From Owenia fusiformis (lineage: Eukaryota > Annelida > Polychaeta > Sabellida > Oweniidae): a stretch of 64,000 nt of DNA. The position numbers and the translations under genes are program-made. Numbering within the stretch: position 1 is the first letter of the stretch; each line of letters begins with the position of its first letter. A model generated the notes under the pieces. The model did not search any database and was not told the DNA's origin. It saw only the letters and a list, made by a program, of their open reading frames with translations. This document shows, one piece after another, positions 36,451 to 50,400 of this stretch. Where the stretch lies: assembly GCA_903813345.2 (NCBI GenBank), contig CAIIXF020000007.1, forward strand, positions 20,199,564 to 20,263,563. Direction: 5' to 3'.

Positions 36451-38120
36451 CATGCCTATCGAATATAAAATAATTATTACAAAGCATCATCAAAATGTTC
36501 ATCACCATTTACACAATTTCTCAAATTGGCAAAATGGCATCCATTCCTTATCGATGATTAGGAGCGTTTTCAAAAGATTTTGCCAGGATGTCATTGGTTG
36601 GCAATATGAATCGGAACACGTGGACACAAGAGGGATGGGTCTGCACAGTTTTCTAGCAGTTAGCAGTCATGGTAATTTAAGGTGATGTAGTTTAGATTAC
36701 TTAGGATTAAGATAAAGATTCATGTTCACCGTTACGAGCTTATAGAGTTTAAATAAAATCTAACCTCTATATCAGCTTAGAGTGGAATGTACATGTGTGT
36801 TTCTAAATTAGTGGAAGGAAACAAACTTTATCTCATCAAAACCGATCTTGTGAGAAAAACATTGTATATAATGAATTCTGTATCGTTGAATGGGGTATCC
36901 CGAACCACCGATCCATGGGAAATAGAAATTGAAAAGATTAATAAAAATTGAAGTTATTCAATTGTGAGTACAACATGCACTCCACCCCCAATTAAAGTTT
37001 AGAAAATTAATTCATGTACTGGACTGTGTGATGAAGTGATGAAGGAGTTTTATATCATAAATAACTAGATAAATAATTTCTCTTTATCTTCGGATGTGAT
37101 GGTGAAGCTAATAGGGACAGTCTAAGTTGATTTTCTGAACAATGTGCATTGTGTGAAAGAAATTCTTACCCTTTCCATTGATTTTTACCAAATCAACTTT
37201 GATAAACCGATATATGTGTCTTTAATCACTGATTCATTAATCTAAATTCATCGTGTATAATACATACTACTATCAGACGTTTCAAAATGTAACTTGAACT
37301 ACATAAACAATGTAAATACTATACCAAAATAAAAAAGTGATATTGCACTAAATCAAGTTATAGCCGATCATCTAAACAATTGAGATGGTCATAACCTGAC
37401 GTCTGTACTGTGAACAGATGGATACTTGAGACAAGTTATGATTTCTCTCTCTTCTTTATCTCTATAATCATACAATGCAACTCATTATCATACACTATAT
37501 GCACATACATAAACGTTAATGTATCAGGGAGCTCAAAACTTCCCAGTGAGATTGAACTGTTGTTTGTATCATTTGACGCCATTTTTAATCAAATGTATTG
37601 TATCAAAGTACCTGAGTCATCCAATTTCTGTACCAGATGAGTCTTAAGATTGGTCCAGCTGGTATTGTATGCATTGCTGACAAGTAGTTTTTATATGTTT
37701 CAATTTCTGATATATTCACTTCAACATTGAATTGTTTTTCTTGCTTATTTTCTACCAGTTAAAAATTATATCTTGCATGTATTTAAACAATAGTACTATA
37801 AAAAAAATTAACAATATGTGTCATTTTTTGTTTATTTCATTTATTTTGAAGAACTTCAACCTTGATATTTTTAAAAAGCGGTGCCATAAATTTGTATATA
37901 TTTTAATATCGTTGAATTTTGTTGGGGCAACATATTCATTTTATTTTAAATATTTCACGCCTCCTATGGCTGATACTACATTAGGAGCAATCAGTTATCT
38001 GGAGAGGGAAACACTATAACCATATAATTGATAACATACTTTTTTAAATATCATATATTTTATATAGATATTTACATAATAGATATTTTTGTTTTCAAAA
38101 ATAAAATGCAAATAAACAGT
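36451..38120. other. Intergenic region, no gene seen
   Basis: AT-rich, with only short ORFs lacking splice support or recognisable motifs. No clear repeat structure found by eye. Confidence 0.5.
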
Positions 38121-38123
38121 CCT

Positions 38124-38129
38124 TTTATT
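38124..38129 (-). terminator. Candidate poly(A) signal of ZNF622
   Basis: AATAAA on the minus strand, about 330 nt after the stop codon at 38459-38461. It would give a short 3' UTR. Confidence 0.5.
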
Positions 38130-38458
38130 TGTCATTGTCAACCAGAAATGTGAAAAGAATCTTCCTTCTAAACAAATGATGGTCCGCATGGTTTACAGAT
38201 GATTGACCTGTCCAATTACTTGTAATAATATTCTTGTGATAGTGATTGATATGAATGTAAATGATGACAGGGAGATCCCCGTTATATTGGAACACTTAAG
38301 GCCCCTCATGTCACCCAAGTATCCCATCACAGGTATCCACCACCCAGGGTACGCGTCAGCTGAATGCCAGCCCACCAGTCTCTGTTTTAATTTTGACCAA
38401 TAATTCCTTATTCCTTATGAAGTTCCCTTTAGTCATTAGTAATGTGATATATGTGAGT

Positions 38459-41400
38459 CTAGAATATGACTTGGGGTCTGTAGTGGTGCTGCATTGTCTT
38501 GTTACCCTGTATACCAAGTCGTGTGAAGTGTTTCTGTTTAGAACGTTGTAAGTATCCCAAGTCCTTGGCCCGCCTCTCTGCTACTGCTCCTGTAACAGAA
38601 ACACACCATCCATTGAATATTAATGTTATCCCATGTTACGTGATCAAAGAAGAGATTTATATGTATGTCATATTTCATGAATATAAAAATATGCATTTTT
38701 ATATGATTATAAGCACTAATGAAATGATTGATATTTTTCACATTTTAATTTAATGTGGATATTTACATATTATGGTAGAATACATGGATCAAAATTTGAA
38801 ACATATCTTTTGAAATGGAACTAAATTGATATTTCCGAAATTTTTGGAACTTTTTTAGTGAAACTCTAGGAACTTCCTTAATTGAAATTGAAACCACTTA
38901 TTGAACTTGTTAGTTAAGTGGAAATATAAAACATCACATATCCACCTTGTAAACAAGATACAATGACACAAAGGCATAAAGAATCTTTGATAGACTTCTG
39001 AATCTTTGGCTTGCTTTCCATTTTTATTTTTTATGCAATTAGTAAATATCTCAAATACAAGATATTTTTTGTGTATGGTCTTCAGATGTACACAAGATTG
39101 ACCATGTATTGCAGACGACCTCTACCATGTCATCAGATAATATGATCAATAGTCTAGCGCACTAAATGAAGTAAGCATATTATACACCATACTATTCAGA
39201 GTTGTGAACAACTTTAAAACTTTTGATCTGAGTTAAACACCCATTTTGAGAAGTCATTAAGAGCTTACCTTTAGCCCCTGTCCAGCCCAGAGCTTTGTAA
39301 TGCAGGAGTAACTTGGATGTTGCTGGAGTGACAGCTCTGCTAGGAGGTAGATTCTGCTTGTAGTAGCGCATCAATGACCTGTGCCCAACTGAGGCACCTG
39401 AGAGATAAAAGAGCAAGGCACATATGTATATAATGAACAGTTTTTGAATTGGTGTGAGCTTAGAGTAATAGTAGATTGACCATAATGGCGATGGCCCAAT
39501 GTATGCATACCCGATACATTGTAATGATAGCCTGATGTGTTTTGAATGTGTTTTCCTATTGAAATGCATTGGGGATGACAGAGGACCAGCTATGACATCA
39601 TATCTTTCTTTAATGTGACAGATTCACTATGGCTTTTACCATAAATTCTGTTAATCAAATATATCTAAGAGGTACATTCTAACAATCAGTTAACTAATCA
39701 ATCATAAAATCAATTCAAAATCTACCTGATGGAAGAACAAGCTTGAAGCCTTCATCTTGGACTTCGGTGGTGACATCTACTTCCATATCAGCATCTTCAC
39801 CCTCTACTTGGTCTGGGTAACTTGAACTAAACACAAATATTGTCATAGGATGAAAAAATATGGCTCAAAAAATATCAATGCTTGCCATCACTAGAGACAT
39901 ATGAATATGGTGAATTCTATTTTGCTATTTTCCAAAAAATGCTTAATAGATCTTCCATACATTTATCAGGCCCGTAAGACACTTTTCTCCAAGGGGGGTG
40001 CGGTTTTTACTAAAGAGAATATAAAATTGTCAATTTTTTGCCGCGTAAATCAAATTGCGTAAGTCAGAGGGGGGGGGGGGGGGGGGTCGGTTACTCCCTA
40101 TCATTACTGATTTCTGGGCACTTTTAAAGTGTTTATAATTAACAAATGCAACTTCCAAACGTTCCAATTGTTTTGTGGGGGGTGTGAGGAGTGGACCACT
40201 CCCCCGGGGGGTTCACTGTATATAAAACTCGACGGGGGTCCTAGGCTGAAGCCTCAAATATCAATATGTTCCCATACCAATATGTCAAATTTCAATATGT
40301 TCCCATACCAACCAAAATAACGCCCAAAGGCCGTACCAAATGTCCAAATATAGGACCAATGCCATACCAAATGCCTAATTATGGGACCAATGCCATACCA
40401 AATGTCAAAATGTAGGACCAATGCCATACCAAAGGTCCAAATATGGGACCAATGCCATACCTTAATTCAAAGTAAATGAAATATAGGATCAATGTCATAC
40501 AAATTTGCAACTACTGGACCAATCTCCCCATAGAAAATTTTACAGTTTTGAGATGCTATTTGGTGCTTTCTGGGCACTTTCAAAGTGTATGAGTCAATAA
40601 GAAAAAGGTGATTTTTTTCAAATTCTTTTGAAGGTGTCAAAGAGGATGAGAGGGTGAAGTGGGGTTGGGTGCCAGAGGGGGAGCATGGGGTTGTCCCCCA
40701 GAAACATTGACCATATAAAAGTGCTATTTGATGATGTCTGGGCACTTAAAAAATGTCTGAGACAATACATGAAATTCAGAATATTTTCTTTTGTTTTGTG
40801 GGGGATGTGAGGAATGGCTAACTCTCCTAGAAAATTTTACAATTTAAAGGTGATATTTGGTGCTTCTAGGCACATTTAAAGTGTATAAATCAATAAAAAC
40901 ATTGAAAAACCAGGCCCGTCAGATGGGGGGGTGCGATGGGTGCGACCGCACCCCCCTTTGACACCCCCCAAAAAAAAATTTAAAAAAAATTTAAAAATAT
41001 TTTTTTTGGAATTTTTTTTCATCATCTCATACACTTTTGAAGTGCCCAGAAAGCATCAAATAGCATCTTAAAATTGTAAAATTTTCTAGAGGGAGTGGGC
41101 CACCCCTCAAACCCCCCTCAATACAATGGAAAAGTTCTGAATTTATTTTATTTATTGTCTCAGACACTTTTAAAGTGCCGAAGTGCCCAGACATCATCAC
41201 ATAGCTCCTAGTCAATGTTTCTGGGGGATAAACACTTGCTCCCCACCCTACCTCTCCCCCTCTGGCACCCTCCCCCCCCTTGACACCCCTCCAAAAAATT
41301 GAAAAAATTGCGATTTTCTCAATTTTTTAATTGACTCATACACTTTGAAAGTGCCCAGAGAGCACTAAATAGCGTTTTAAAATTGTAAAATTATCTAGGG

Positions 41401-44400
41401 GGAGTGGGCCACCCCTCACACCCAAAACTAAACAATTGAAAAGTTCTGAATTTATTTTATGTATCATCTCAGACACATGCAAAGTGCCTAGACATCATCA
41501 AATAGCTCCTTGATATAGTCAATGATTCTGGGAGACTAACAGTTACTCGCCCTCTTGGATCCCCACCCCACCTCCCCCTCTGGCACCCCCTTCCCCTTTG
41601 ACATCCCCCAATATATTGTGATTTTTCAAATTTTTTATTGAGTCATACACTTCGAAAGTACCCAGAGAGCACCAAATAGCATCTTAAAATTGTAAAATTT
41701 TCCAGGGAAGTAGGCCACCCCTCACATCCCCCACAAAACAATTGACAAAAATTCTGAATTTATTTCATGCATTGTCTCAGACACTTTTAAAGTGCCCAGA
41801 CTTCATCAAATAGCACCTTGAAATGGTCAATGTTTCTGGGGGCAGATATGGGGGACAAACACTTGCTCCCCCTCTAGCACCCTAATCCCGCCTCCCCTCT
41901 GGCATCCCCCTTTGACACCCCCAAAAATTTTCATACACTTTAAAAGTGCCCAGAAGCACCAAATATCATCCACCCCTCACATCCCACAAAGTCTCAGACA
42001 TTTTTATAGTGCCGAGACATCATCAAATGGCACCTTGATATGGTCATTGTTTCTTGGGGACAACCCATTCACCCTCTCATTCTCTTTGACATCCCTAAAA
42101 AGAATTTGAAAAAAATTCACATTTTTTTATCGACTCATTCACTTTAAAAGTGCCCAGAAAGCACCAAATGGCATCTCAAAAGTGTAAAATTTTCTAGGGG
42201 GAGTGGGTCACTCCTCACAAGTTTGGAAGTTGCATTTGTCAATTGTAAACACTTTAAAAGTGCCTAGAAGTCACCAAGTGACATAATGAAATCATAAAAA
42301 CATAAAAATTTCTGGCAGCCCACCCCAAAAACTAAAGCATTTATTTACTCAAACACATTAAAAGTGCTCAGAATTAACCAGACATCACTGTGAGACATGA
42401 AAAAAATCTGAAACTCTTATAAATAGATTCTATTTCAATTAAAACACCTTGAAAGGGTCCAGAAATCATTGAATGTGATCTTGAACCGTTAAAAGTTCTC
42501 GGACATTTATGCCCTTCTAGTACACCCTCCCCCTATTCCAGTGTTTCTCCAAATTGCTCATATAATATTTAGTCTAAAAACAATACGAAAACAATAAAAT
42601 ACTACAAAATATAGGGAGTAACCGACCCCCCCCCCCCTTTGACTTACGCAATTTGATTTACGCGGCAAAAAATTGACAATTTTATTTTCTCATTAGTTAA
42701 AACCGCACCCCCCTTGGAGAAAAGTGTCTTACGGGCCTGAAAACAATCACATTTTTTTCAAATTTGGGGGTGTCACAGGGGAGAGGGAGGGGTGCCAGAG
42801 GGGGAGGTGGGGTTGGGGTGCCAGAGGGGGAGCAAGTGTTTGTCCTCCATATCTGTCCCCCAGAAACATTTACAAGGTGCTATTCAATGAAGTCTGGGCA
42901 CTTTAAAAGTGTCTGTGCCTAAAAGTGCCTATTTCCCAAGAAACTTTTACAATTTCAAGATGCTATTTGGTGCTTTCTGGGCACTTTCAAAGTGTATGAG
43001 TCAATAAAAAATTAATTTCTTTTTCAATTTTTTTTTTGGGGGGTGTCAAGGGGGGGGGGCTGCCAGAGGGGGAGGTGGAGTGGGGATGCCAGAGGGCGAG
43101 TAAGTCTTCCAGAATCATTAACTATATCAAGGAGCTATTTGATGATGTCTGGGCAATTTAAAAGTGTCTAAGACAATACATAAAACAAATTCAGAACTTT
43201 TCCATTGTTTTGTTTGGGGTGTGAGGGGTGGCCCACTCCCCCTAGAAAATTTTATAATTTTACGACGCTATTTGGTGCTTCCTGGCCACTTTCAAAGTGT
43301 ATGGGTCAATTAAAGAATTTGAGAAAATCACAATTTTTATCCAATTTTTTTGGGGGGGGGGATCAAGGGGGGGGGGGGGTGCCAGAGGGGGAGGTGTGGG
43401 GTGGGGATGCAAGTGCAATATGCAAGAGGGGGAGCAAGTGTTAGTCCCCCAGAAACACTAACTGTATCAAGGAGCTATATGATGATGTCTGGGCACTTTT
43501 AAAGTGTCTGAGACAAAACACTAAAATAAATTTAGAAATTTACAATTTTAAGATGCTATTTGGTGCTTTCTGGGTACTTTCAAAGTGTATGAGTCAATGA
43601 AAAAAAATTACAAAAAAATATTTTTCAAAAAATTTTTTTTTCAAATTTTTTTTAAAAATTTTTTTGGGGGGGGGTGACAAAGGGGGGTGCGGTCGCACCC
43701 ATCGCACCCCCCCATCTGACGGCCCTGTTTATTCCATTTGTACAAAATATCTGAATAACAGTGTGTTTATAGATGAGAATGTGAACTCAAATTGTATAAA
43801 GAGATACATGAAGGTATGCTAGATAGAATTTTTAATAAATAGCAACGGAATAATTATTTAGGATTAAGATTGAACAAAAACTTCCCATAGTTTCACGAGC
43901 AAAACATTTTTTCATGAATCTTTCAGAGTTCATTGGCGTCGGAAGGGGAAGGGCATTGGGGGCGACCCCCCCCCCTCTTTCCCATACTTTTTTAGATTTC
44001 AAACCGAGCCTAGAATTGAAAGCTCTAGAGCTAATTAAAGTCAATGTGTAATAATGACAGAAATGATTCTATGTCAGTATATAGGCTACATCAAGCAGAT
44101 TTCTCATATCATATTTATTTACCATAGGAACCCATACAGTATGTAAATACTTTGAAGAATAAGTGCAGTATATTTTAGTAAAAGTTTAAGTTTTTTAGTC
44201 AAAGTTGAGTTAAGTTTTCTTAAAACACATTTTTTCTTGTTTTCATTATTGGGAATATTGTGATAAGATATGTTCAGAATGAACCAGAGGGTTTAATTTT
44301 GAAAATTTTCTTGGGGCACGCCCTCCGAACCCCTAGATTGCGCTTCACGTGTGGTGCGCTTCACGCATGACCCATCCATACCCAAAAGTCGCCCCCTCCC

Positions 44401-47400
44401 TTGGCAAATCCTTCTGACACCCCTGGAGTATGTAATTTTTGCAAAATTATTACTTCACATGATTTGATCCTTACCTATAATCATAGAAATCTGTGTATTC
44501 ATAAACAGCATCTCCTTCATGAAGTATCTTACAGTGGCCCTTATCTAGCATATGTTTCTGCACAGACTTAGTTGTGTAGAAACTCTTTCCTTTCTCATTA
44601 CACCACAAACACACCTTTCCTACACCCACCTTTTCACCTGTAAAAATGGTATACAAATGCATCGACTGAATCTTAATACTTAACTAGAAAAACAGCAACT
44701 CCACGGAGTAGCAAATCCCACCGAACAAAACATGTTTTGATAAAAAAAATTGAGCCAAATACATCCACTGGTATTTGAATTATCAAAGATTATGTCTTTA
44801 TGGTTGCCATTTTGAAATTCAGCTGTCATCTTTAGATTTCTTCTTTAGCAGAGAATGTCCGTCCAATGGTATCTGGGTTATCAAAGATTACTTTTTTAAT
44901 GAAAAACGGCAGCCATTTTGAAATTCAGCTATCGCCTTTGCAATTTCTTCTGAAGCAGATCTCCTTTTTCCCTAAACATCAGCATATAAAATTGGAACCA
45001 AATCCATCCACTAGTATTTGATTTATCATTAATTACGTTTTTTTACGAAAAATGGTGGCCATTTTGAAATTCAGTGGTCATCTTGAAAATTTATTTTTGA
45101 GCAGATCTTCTTTGTCTCTAGGCATCAGCATATAGAATTTGAACAAAATCCGTCAACTGGTATTTGAGTTATCAAAGGTTACGTTCTTTTATGAAAAATG
45201 GCGGCCATTTTGAAATTTAGCTACCACCTTGAAAATCCCTTCTCGAGCAGAGCTCCTATGTCCCTAGGCATCATCATGTAAAATTTGAACCAAATCCATT
45301 CAATGGTAATTGAGTTATCAAAGATAATGTTTTTTTTATGAAAAATGGCCGCCATTTTGAAATTTAGCTGCCATCTTGAAAATCCTTTCTTGAGCAGAGC
45401 TCCTATGTCCCTAGGCATCAGCATATAAAATTTAAACCAAATCCATTCAATGGTATTTGAGTTATCAAAGATAACGTTTTTTTTTACGAAAAATGTCCGC
45501 CATTTTGAAATTTGGTGGCCATCTTGAAAATGTCTTCTTGAGCAAGGCTCCTTTGTACCAAGGCAACAGCATATAAAATTTGAACCAAATCCATCCACTA
45601 GTATTTGAGTTATTAAAGATTACATTTTTTCCGAAAAATGGCCGCCATTTTGAATTAAGCGGCCATATTGAAAATTCCTTCTCGAGCAGAGGTCCTACAC
45701 TCATAAGGCATAAGCCTATAAAATTTGAATGAAATCCGTCAACCGGTATTTGAGTTATTGCCCGGACACACGAACGGACGGACGAACGGACGGAAGAACG
45801 GACGGAAGAACGGACAGACGAACGGACGGACGGACGGCTTCTCTATATTCCCCTCGAACTTCGTTCGGTGGGATAATGAGAATGAAATACTAAAGGGCAA
45901 AAAGAGATGTAAACTGAGAAAATCATTAAAATTAAAGGATTATGCGGAAATAAAGTCAAAACTGTGGAATTTAGAAAAATTGGCACCCTAATCATCAATT
46001 TTTGAAACTTACTATCAACTTGCCACTATTTCTTCTACTCCATTTAACTTGTCAATGTTTACCAGAAACAAGTAACCCCAGGTCTATAAAAATCATGTAC
46101 AACACATTCATGTTCTTCCATAAATATGTTAATATTAAACGTTCAAGGGATAAAGAAACACATACCTAAATACACAATTAACCCTTCAAGGTCTGTAAGG
46201 TACTCTGCATCTGGGATGAAAAAGCTGTGTCTCTCTGTCATATGCTTGATGTTATTCTCAAGTGAAGCACTGACGTATGAACAAAATAAACATTCCTCCA
46301 ATCCCAGCATTTCTTCCTCCCATTCATCTGAATCTGCATCCGATCCTGGAAAAGAATATTATAGTTTTACTTGCTGTTTTCATTGAAATGGAACCCCTGA
46401 TTAGTTAATACTGTTCATTAAAACTTGCTGGAAGTCTTTCTAATTTCATAAACACCATGGAGGATGGATTTGGCCGAATGCCTGGCTTTGCCATTCTTAT
46501 AATTATGTTGTTTTCAGATGTTACGGACATAATCATAAAATACTATATGTTTACAATAGAGTACCTCCAACATCCATGTCTTTTTCTTCTCGAACATTAT
46601 CTGTTCTTGACCTTTGACCAGCACTTGAACTCTGACCTGAGCTCTGACCTTGCGCTGCACTAAGAGAGTCTTTTATGGCCATATTGATAGCATTCTTCTC
46701 AGCTATTGCATCAGTCTCTACAAGGCCCTTTTCTTTCTGTTTCTCAATTTGTTTCTGTAGTTTTGCTTTTTCTCTTGCTTCCATTTCCTTATGTTTCTTG
46801 GAGCTGATGTGATTAACATAGGCATTACTTGTACTGAAGTGTTTATTGCATATATTACAGTGCTTGGATTTATCCTCACTTTCACCAGCAACCTAAAATG
46901 TAATACATGTATCAGATCTAAAAATTTATAGGTTGAACAAAATCAGTAAAGGGTTTAAATTGTGTTTTCCTTATAAAGGTAGCAAAGTTGACTGTTATAC
47001 TATTACATTTACTTAAAAATAGATTATCTTTGTGTCTCTGAATTCCATATGGATGGATGGATGGATGTCAGTAGGAGTTATGGGGCATAATGGCATGAAT
47101 AATATGACAGAAGTCAGTTTATATCATTTCTCTAGCCCTCTATACACATCACCATTAGTATGCAGAATGCAGTAAAATGTTTAATAATGATTCATTCTGG
47201 AGAAATATATATACAAGTACTTTATAAGCCTTATTTTGAAAATAAATAAACTCCCATTTGAAATATAAATACAAATAACTACCTGAGCTCTCTGGGCAAG
47301 GACCCTCTGCTGGAACTCTTCGGCTGTTACAGGCGGCAGCTCTGCCACTTTGCGCTTTAAGTTATAACGATGCCAATCAGCTTTATAATGGGCCCTTTGC

Positions 47401-50400
47401 ACTTCAGGGTCAGCAAATGCCACCCTGCAGCTAATGCAGGTATAAGCTGACATTGTCCAATCTATCTCTGGATCCCCTATACCTGGAAATGGTAGCAATA
47501 TAACTGTAAAATATCCACCAACATTGACTATAATTGTTTCCTGATTGAGTTATCTCAGGGGAACATGACTGAATATAATAAAAATTAATTAATAAAAAGC
47601 TGTCAGATTCAGGATCACTTTCCCGTGTGTCAATCAATCATAAAAATAAGCAATAAGTGAAATATTGTCTCGAAAATTAAGTTCATATTTTAGGTGCAGA
47701 GTATTTCCTAAGCATCCGACTGTCGGACCAGGCTGACTATGCTATTTCATTTCACTATGTTGAACCGAAAATGATGTATCATTTAGAATTCTACACGCAT
47801 CACCTACGTCCATATGACATAATCACTGGCACCCAGAACCTCAATGTGAGACCAAAAGTCTATATTACTAAACGCAACATGGATGTTGACACATATTAAA
47901 CTATAACAGCACAGGATATTATAAAGCAACTATCGAACAACAAGTTTTATAAAAATAGGTAAGTAATCACCATAAAACATAAGATAACATAATTTTTTTC
48001 ATGCAGTATCCTTCTAAAACTCTCGACTTGTATGACTCTGAACGCATCGACATCTATGTTTTTGTATTGCTGTACCAATTATCTATCAAATGATGTACTT
48101 CATTGTTGTTTTGAGATGAAAAGGAATTTTTTATTCAATTTTTCAGTTTGTGTATATGACAGGTTAGACCCCTTCCCTGTGTGTTGAACCATCAGATACC
48201 GTACTTATGCTTCATGATCGACAAATTAAGCAAATCGAGTAGCAAGTCTGTATGTTTAACTAATGCAAGGTAAAATGACCGTGTCATTCCTAAGCTCAGT
48301 CCCTCGCTCAGACCCTTTTACACGATCGATCAGTGGTAAATACAGTAAAACTTTAAATGTTTGTAACTACTTTGAATTTAACAAATAAGCAATCAGATGA
48401 CTATATTGCAACAGTATATGAAAAAATGGAAACATATGTACAAGTCCTAACTTTTGTTTATTTCAGATAGTTATGTATAATGTGCAGCAAAGCTGTGGCC
48501 TTTTGTAATTTAGGGAGTTTCAGCCATGTTAATTTTTTCGAAAATAACATGGCAGAGAAGCATCAAAATAAAAGAGGCCACAGATATGAAAGCTAAACTA
48601 CAAAACAAACTAAAATATTGCTTTTTTCAGGAAAGTATCATTACATTGTCTTCTTTTAGAATATCTGGTAGGAGTTCAATGGGAACTCCAGGAAATTCTG
48701 ATATTTCACACTTTCTTTTTTCCAAATTTTCTGTAGCTCCTGTGTTGTTTGGAAACTTTGAAAGAAAATTTGGAAAAATATAAAGTGAGAAATATCAGAA
48801 TTTCCTGGAGTTCTTATTGACCTCTTACCAGATATACTAAAAGAAGACAATGTAATGATACTTTCCTGAAAAAAGCAAGGAAATTAACACAAAATAAAGT
48901 ATGAAAGCATGTGTCAATTTCCTTGCTTTTCAGGAAAGTATCATTACATTGTCTTCTTTTGGAATATCTGGTATGAGTTCAATGTGAACTCCAGGAAATT
49001 TTGATATTTCACACTTTATATTTTTCCAAATTTTCTTTCAAAGTTTCCAGACAACACAGGAGCTACCATTGACCTGTTTCCAGGTTTACTAAAAGTAGAA
49101 AGTGTAATGATACTTTCCTGAAAAAGCAAGGAAATACACACATGACTTCATACTTAATTTTGTACCAGAAAATAACATGTGCAGGTAAAGCAATTTTTTA
49201 CCAAAATGTTACTTTCCAGCTGAACCTAAATGACTATATCTTTGTCAAATATTGACCGATTTTTATTTTGTTTACAGTTTTATAAAGCTGAAGCAGAGCT
49301 CTAGCTTATGCAATATATGTCTTATTTAAATAACATTAAAGGACAACTGAAATAGCTTTTCTCAACTTGCAGCTACAAAAATGTGGTTTTCTCCATTCTA
49401 AGCCCAATGTAGAGTTCTTGCGATAGCCATTATAAAATAAATGTTAGATAACTGCTGACGGTCATAGATAAAGAAATAAAACTAACTGATCAATTAAATT
49501 GGCCCCCACGTGATTAGTAACGTCATATACAAAATATAGCTTTGGTTTATTGGTACCTTAGTAATGACAACGTCACGGCAACCATAGGATTGTTGTGTAA
49601 ACAAATAACAAAACATTTTGGCATTATATAATAGTATAAATAATAGTGACAATTTGCAACCAATGAAAGCATAGCACGGAAGTTAAACCCAATCACGGCA
49701 ACAAGAACACTCAGATTAATAAATGAAAGCCGTGGTATTGGGTTTTACTTGTTGTAAACTAGCACATGTCATGTTGCATTCTGGGAGCCAATCCACCGTT
49801 GCAGCGCAATGAGGCTACAAAATCACCTCAACATTTGAAGAGTCGGCATTAACATGTGAATATCCACTTCAACTTTTTAAGTTCTATTTGTCATTATGGA
49901 CACAAATTCAAGTATATTTGGACTTACTCGAGCCTCTAGCCATATTACTTGGCTAGAAGACCTCGCACGTGGACCACCGTGCACTCGTGAAAACGATAAT
50001 TCGGAGTAAAAATAAATTCACGTGTTATTTTAAAAATCGTAATGAGAATATTTCATCAAATAGAATGTAAACGAATACTATCCTTTGTGAGATATTGCAA
50101 GCTTTCGTCTAAATTCAATCAACGGCTCCAAGAAAAATAGTGGATGTTCAACGACAAAAACTGGACGAACATGTCGTTAATGTCTGACATTATAGCTGGC
50201 TGCAAATTCAAAGTAGCGATCTAAATGATTTGAACTAATACACTGATCACTTCCTGTGTGTTTTGAAAGTTTTTGTGAGGTAATAAGACCAAAACTCGCA
50301 ATTCAAATTGTGAAGTGAAAAAATTGAGGCTGGTTTATTTCAAATTTTATGATCACGACATGCCTTTTATGAGGCAGAACAAAACACACAGGGATCATGG

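Noticed and set aside
36452-38019. ORFs of 77-95 codons in intergenic DNA
   Set aside because: Composition is that of AT-rich non-coding DNA; no family features or splice support.
38193-38403. ORFs on both strands just after the ZNF622 stop
   Set aside because: They lie in the probable ZNF622 3' UTR and do not continue the family; the C-terminus is completed at 38459.
40240-43728. Regularly spaced repeats suggesting an array
   Set aside because: Not a CRISPR: eukaryotic context, degenerate units that are inverted in part, and no constant repeat/unique spacer pattern.
45221-45704. Overlapping ORFs with repeated FKMAAIFxKKN-like segments
   Set aside because: They translate the 145-bp tandem core; frames shift between units and there is no start or splice context.
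45725-45991. Plus-strand ORF rich in NGRTDGR repeats
   Set aside because: Translation of the GGACGGACGAAC microsatellite at the end of a repeat element.
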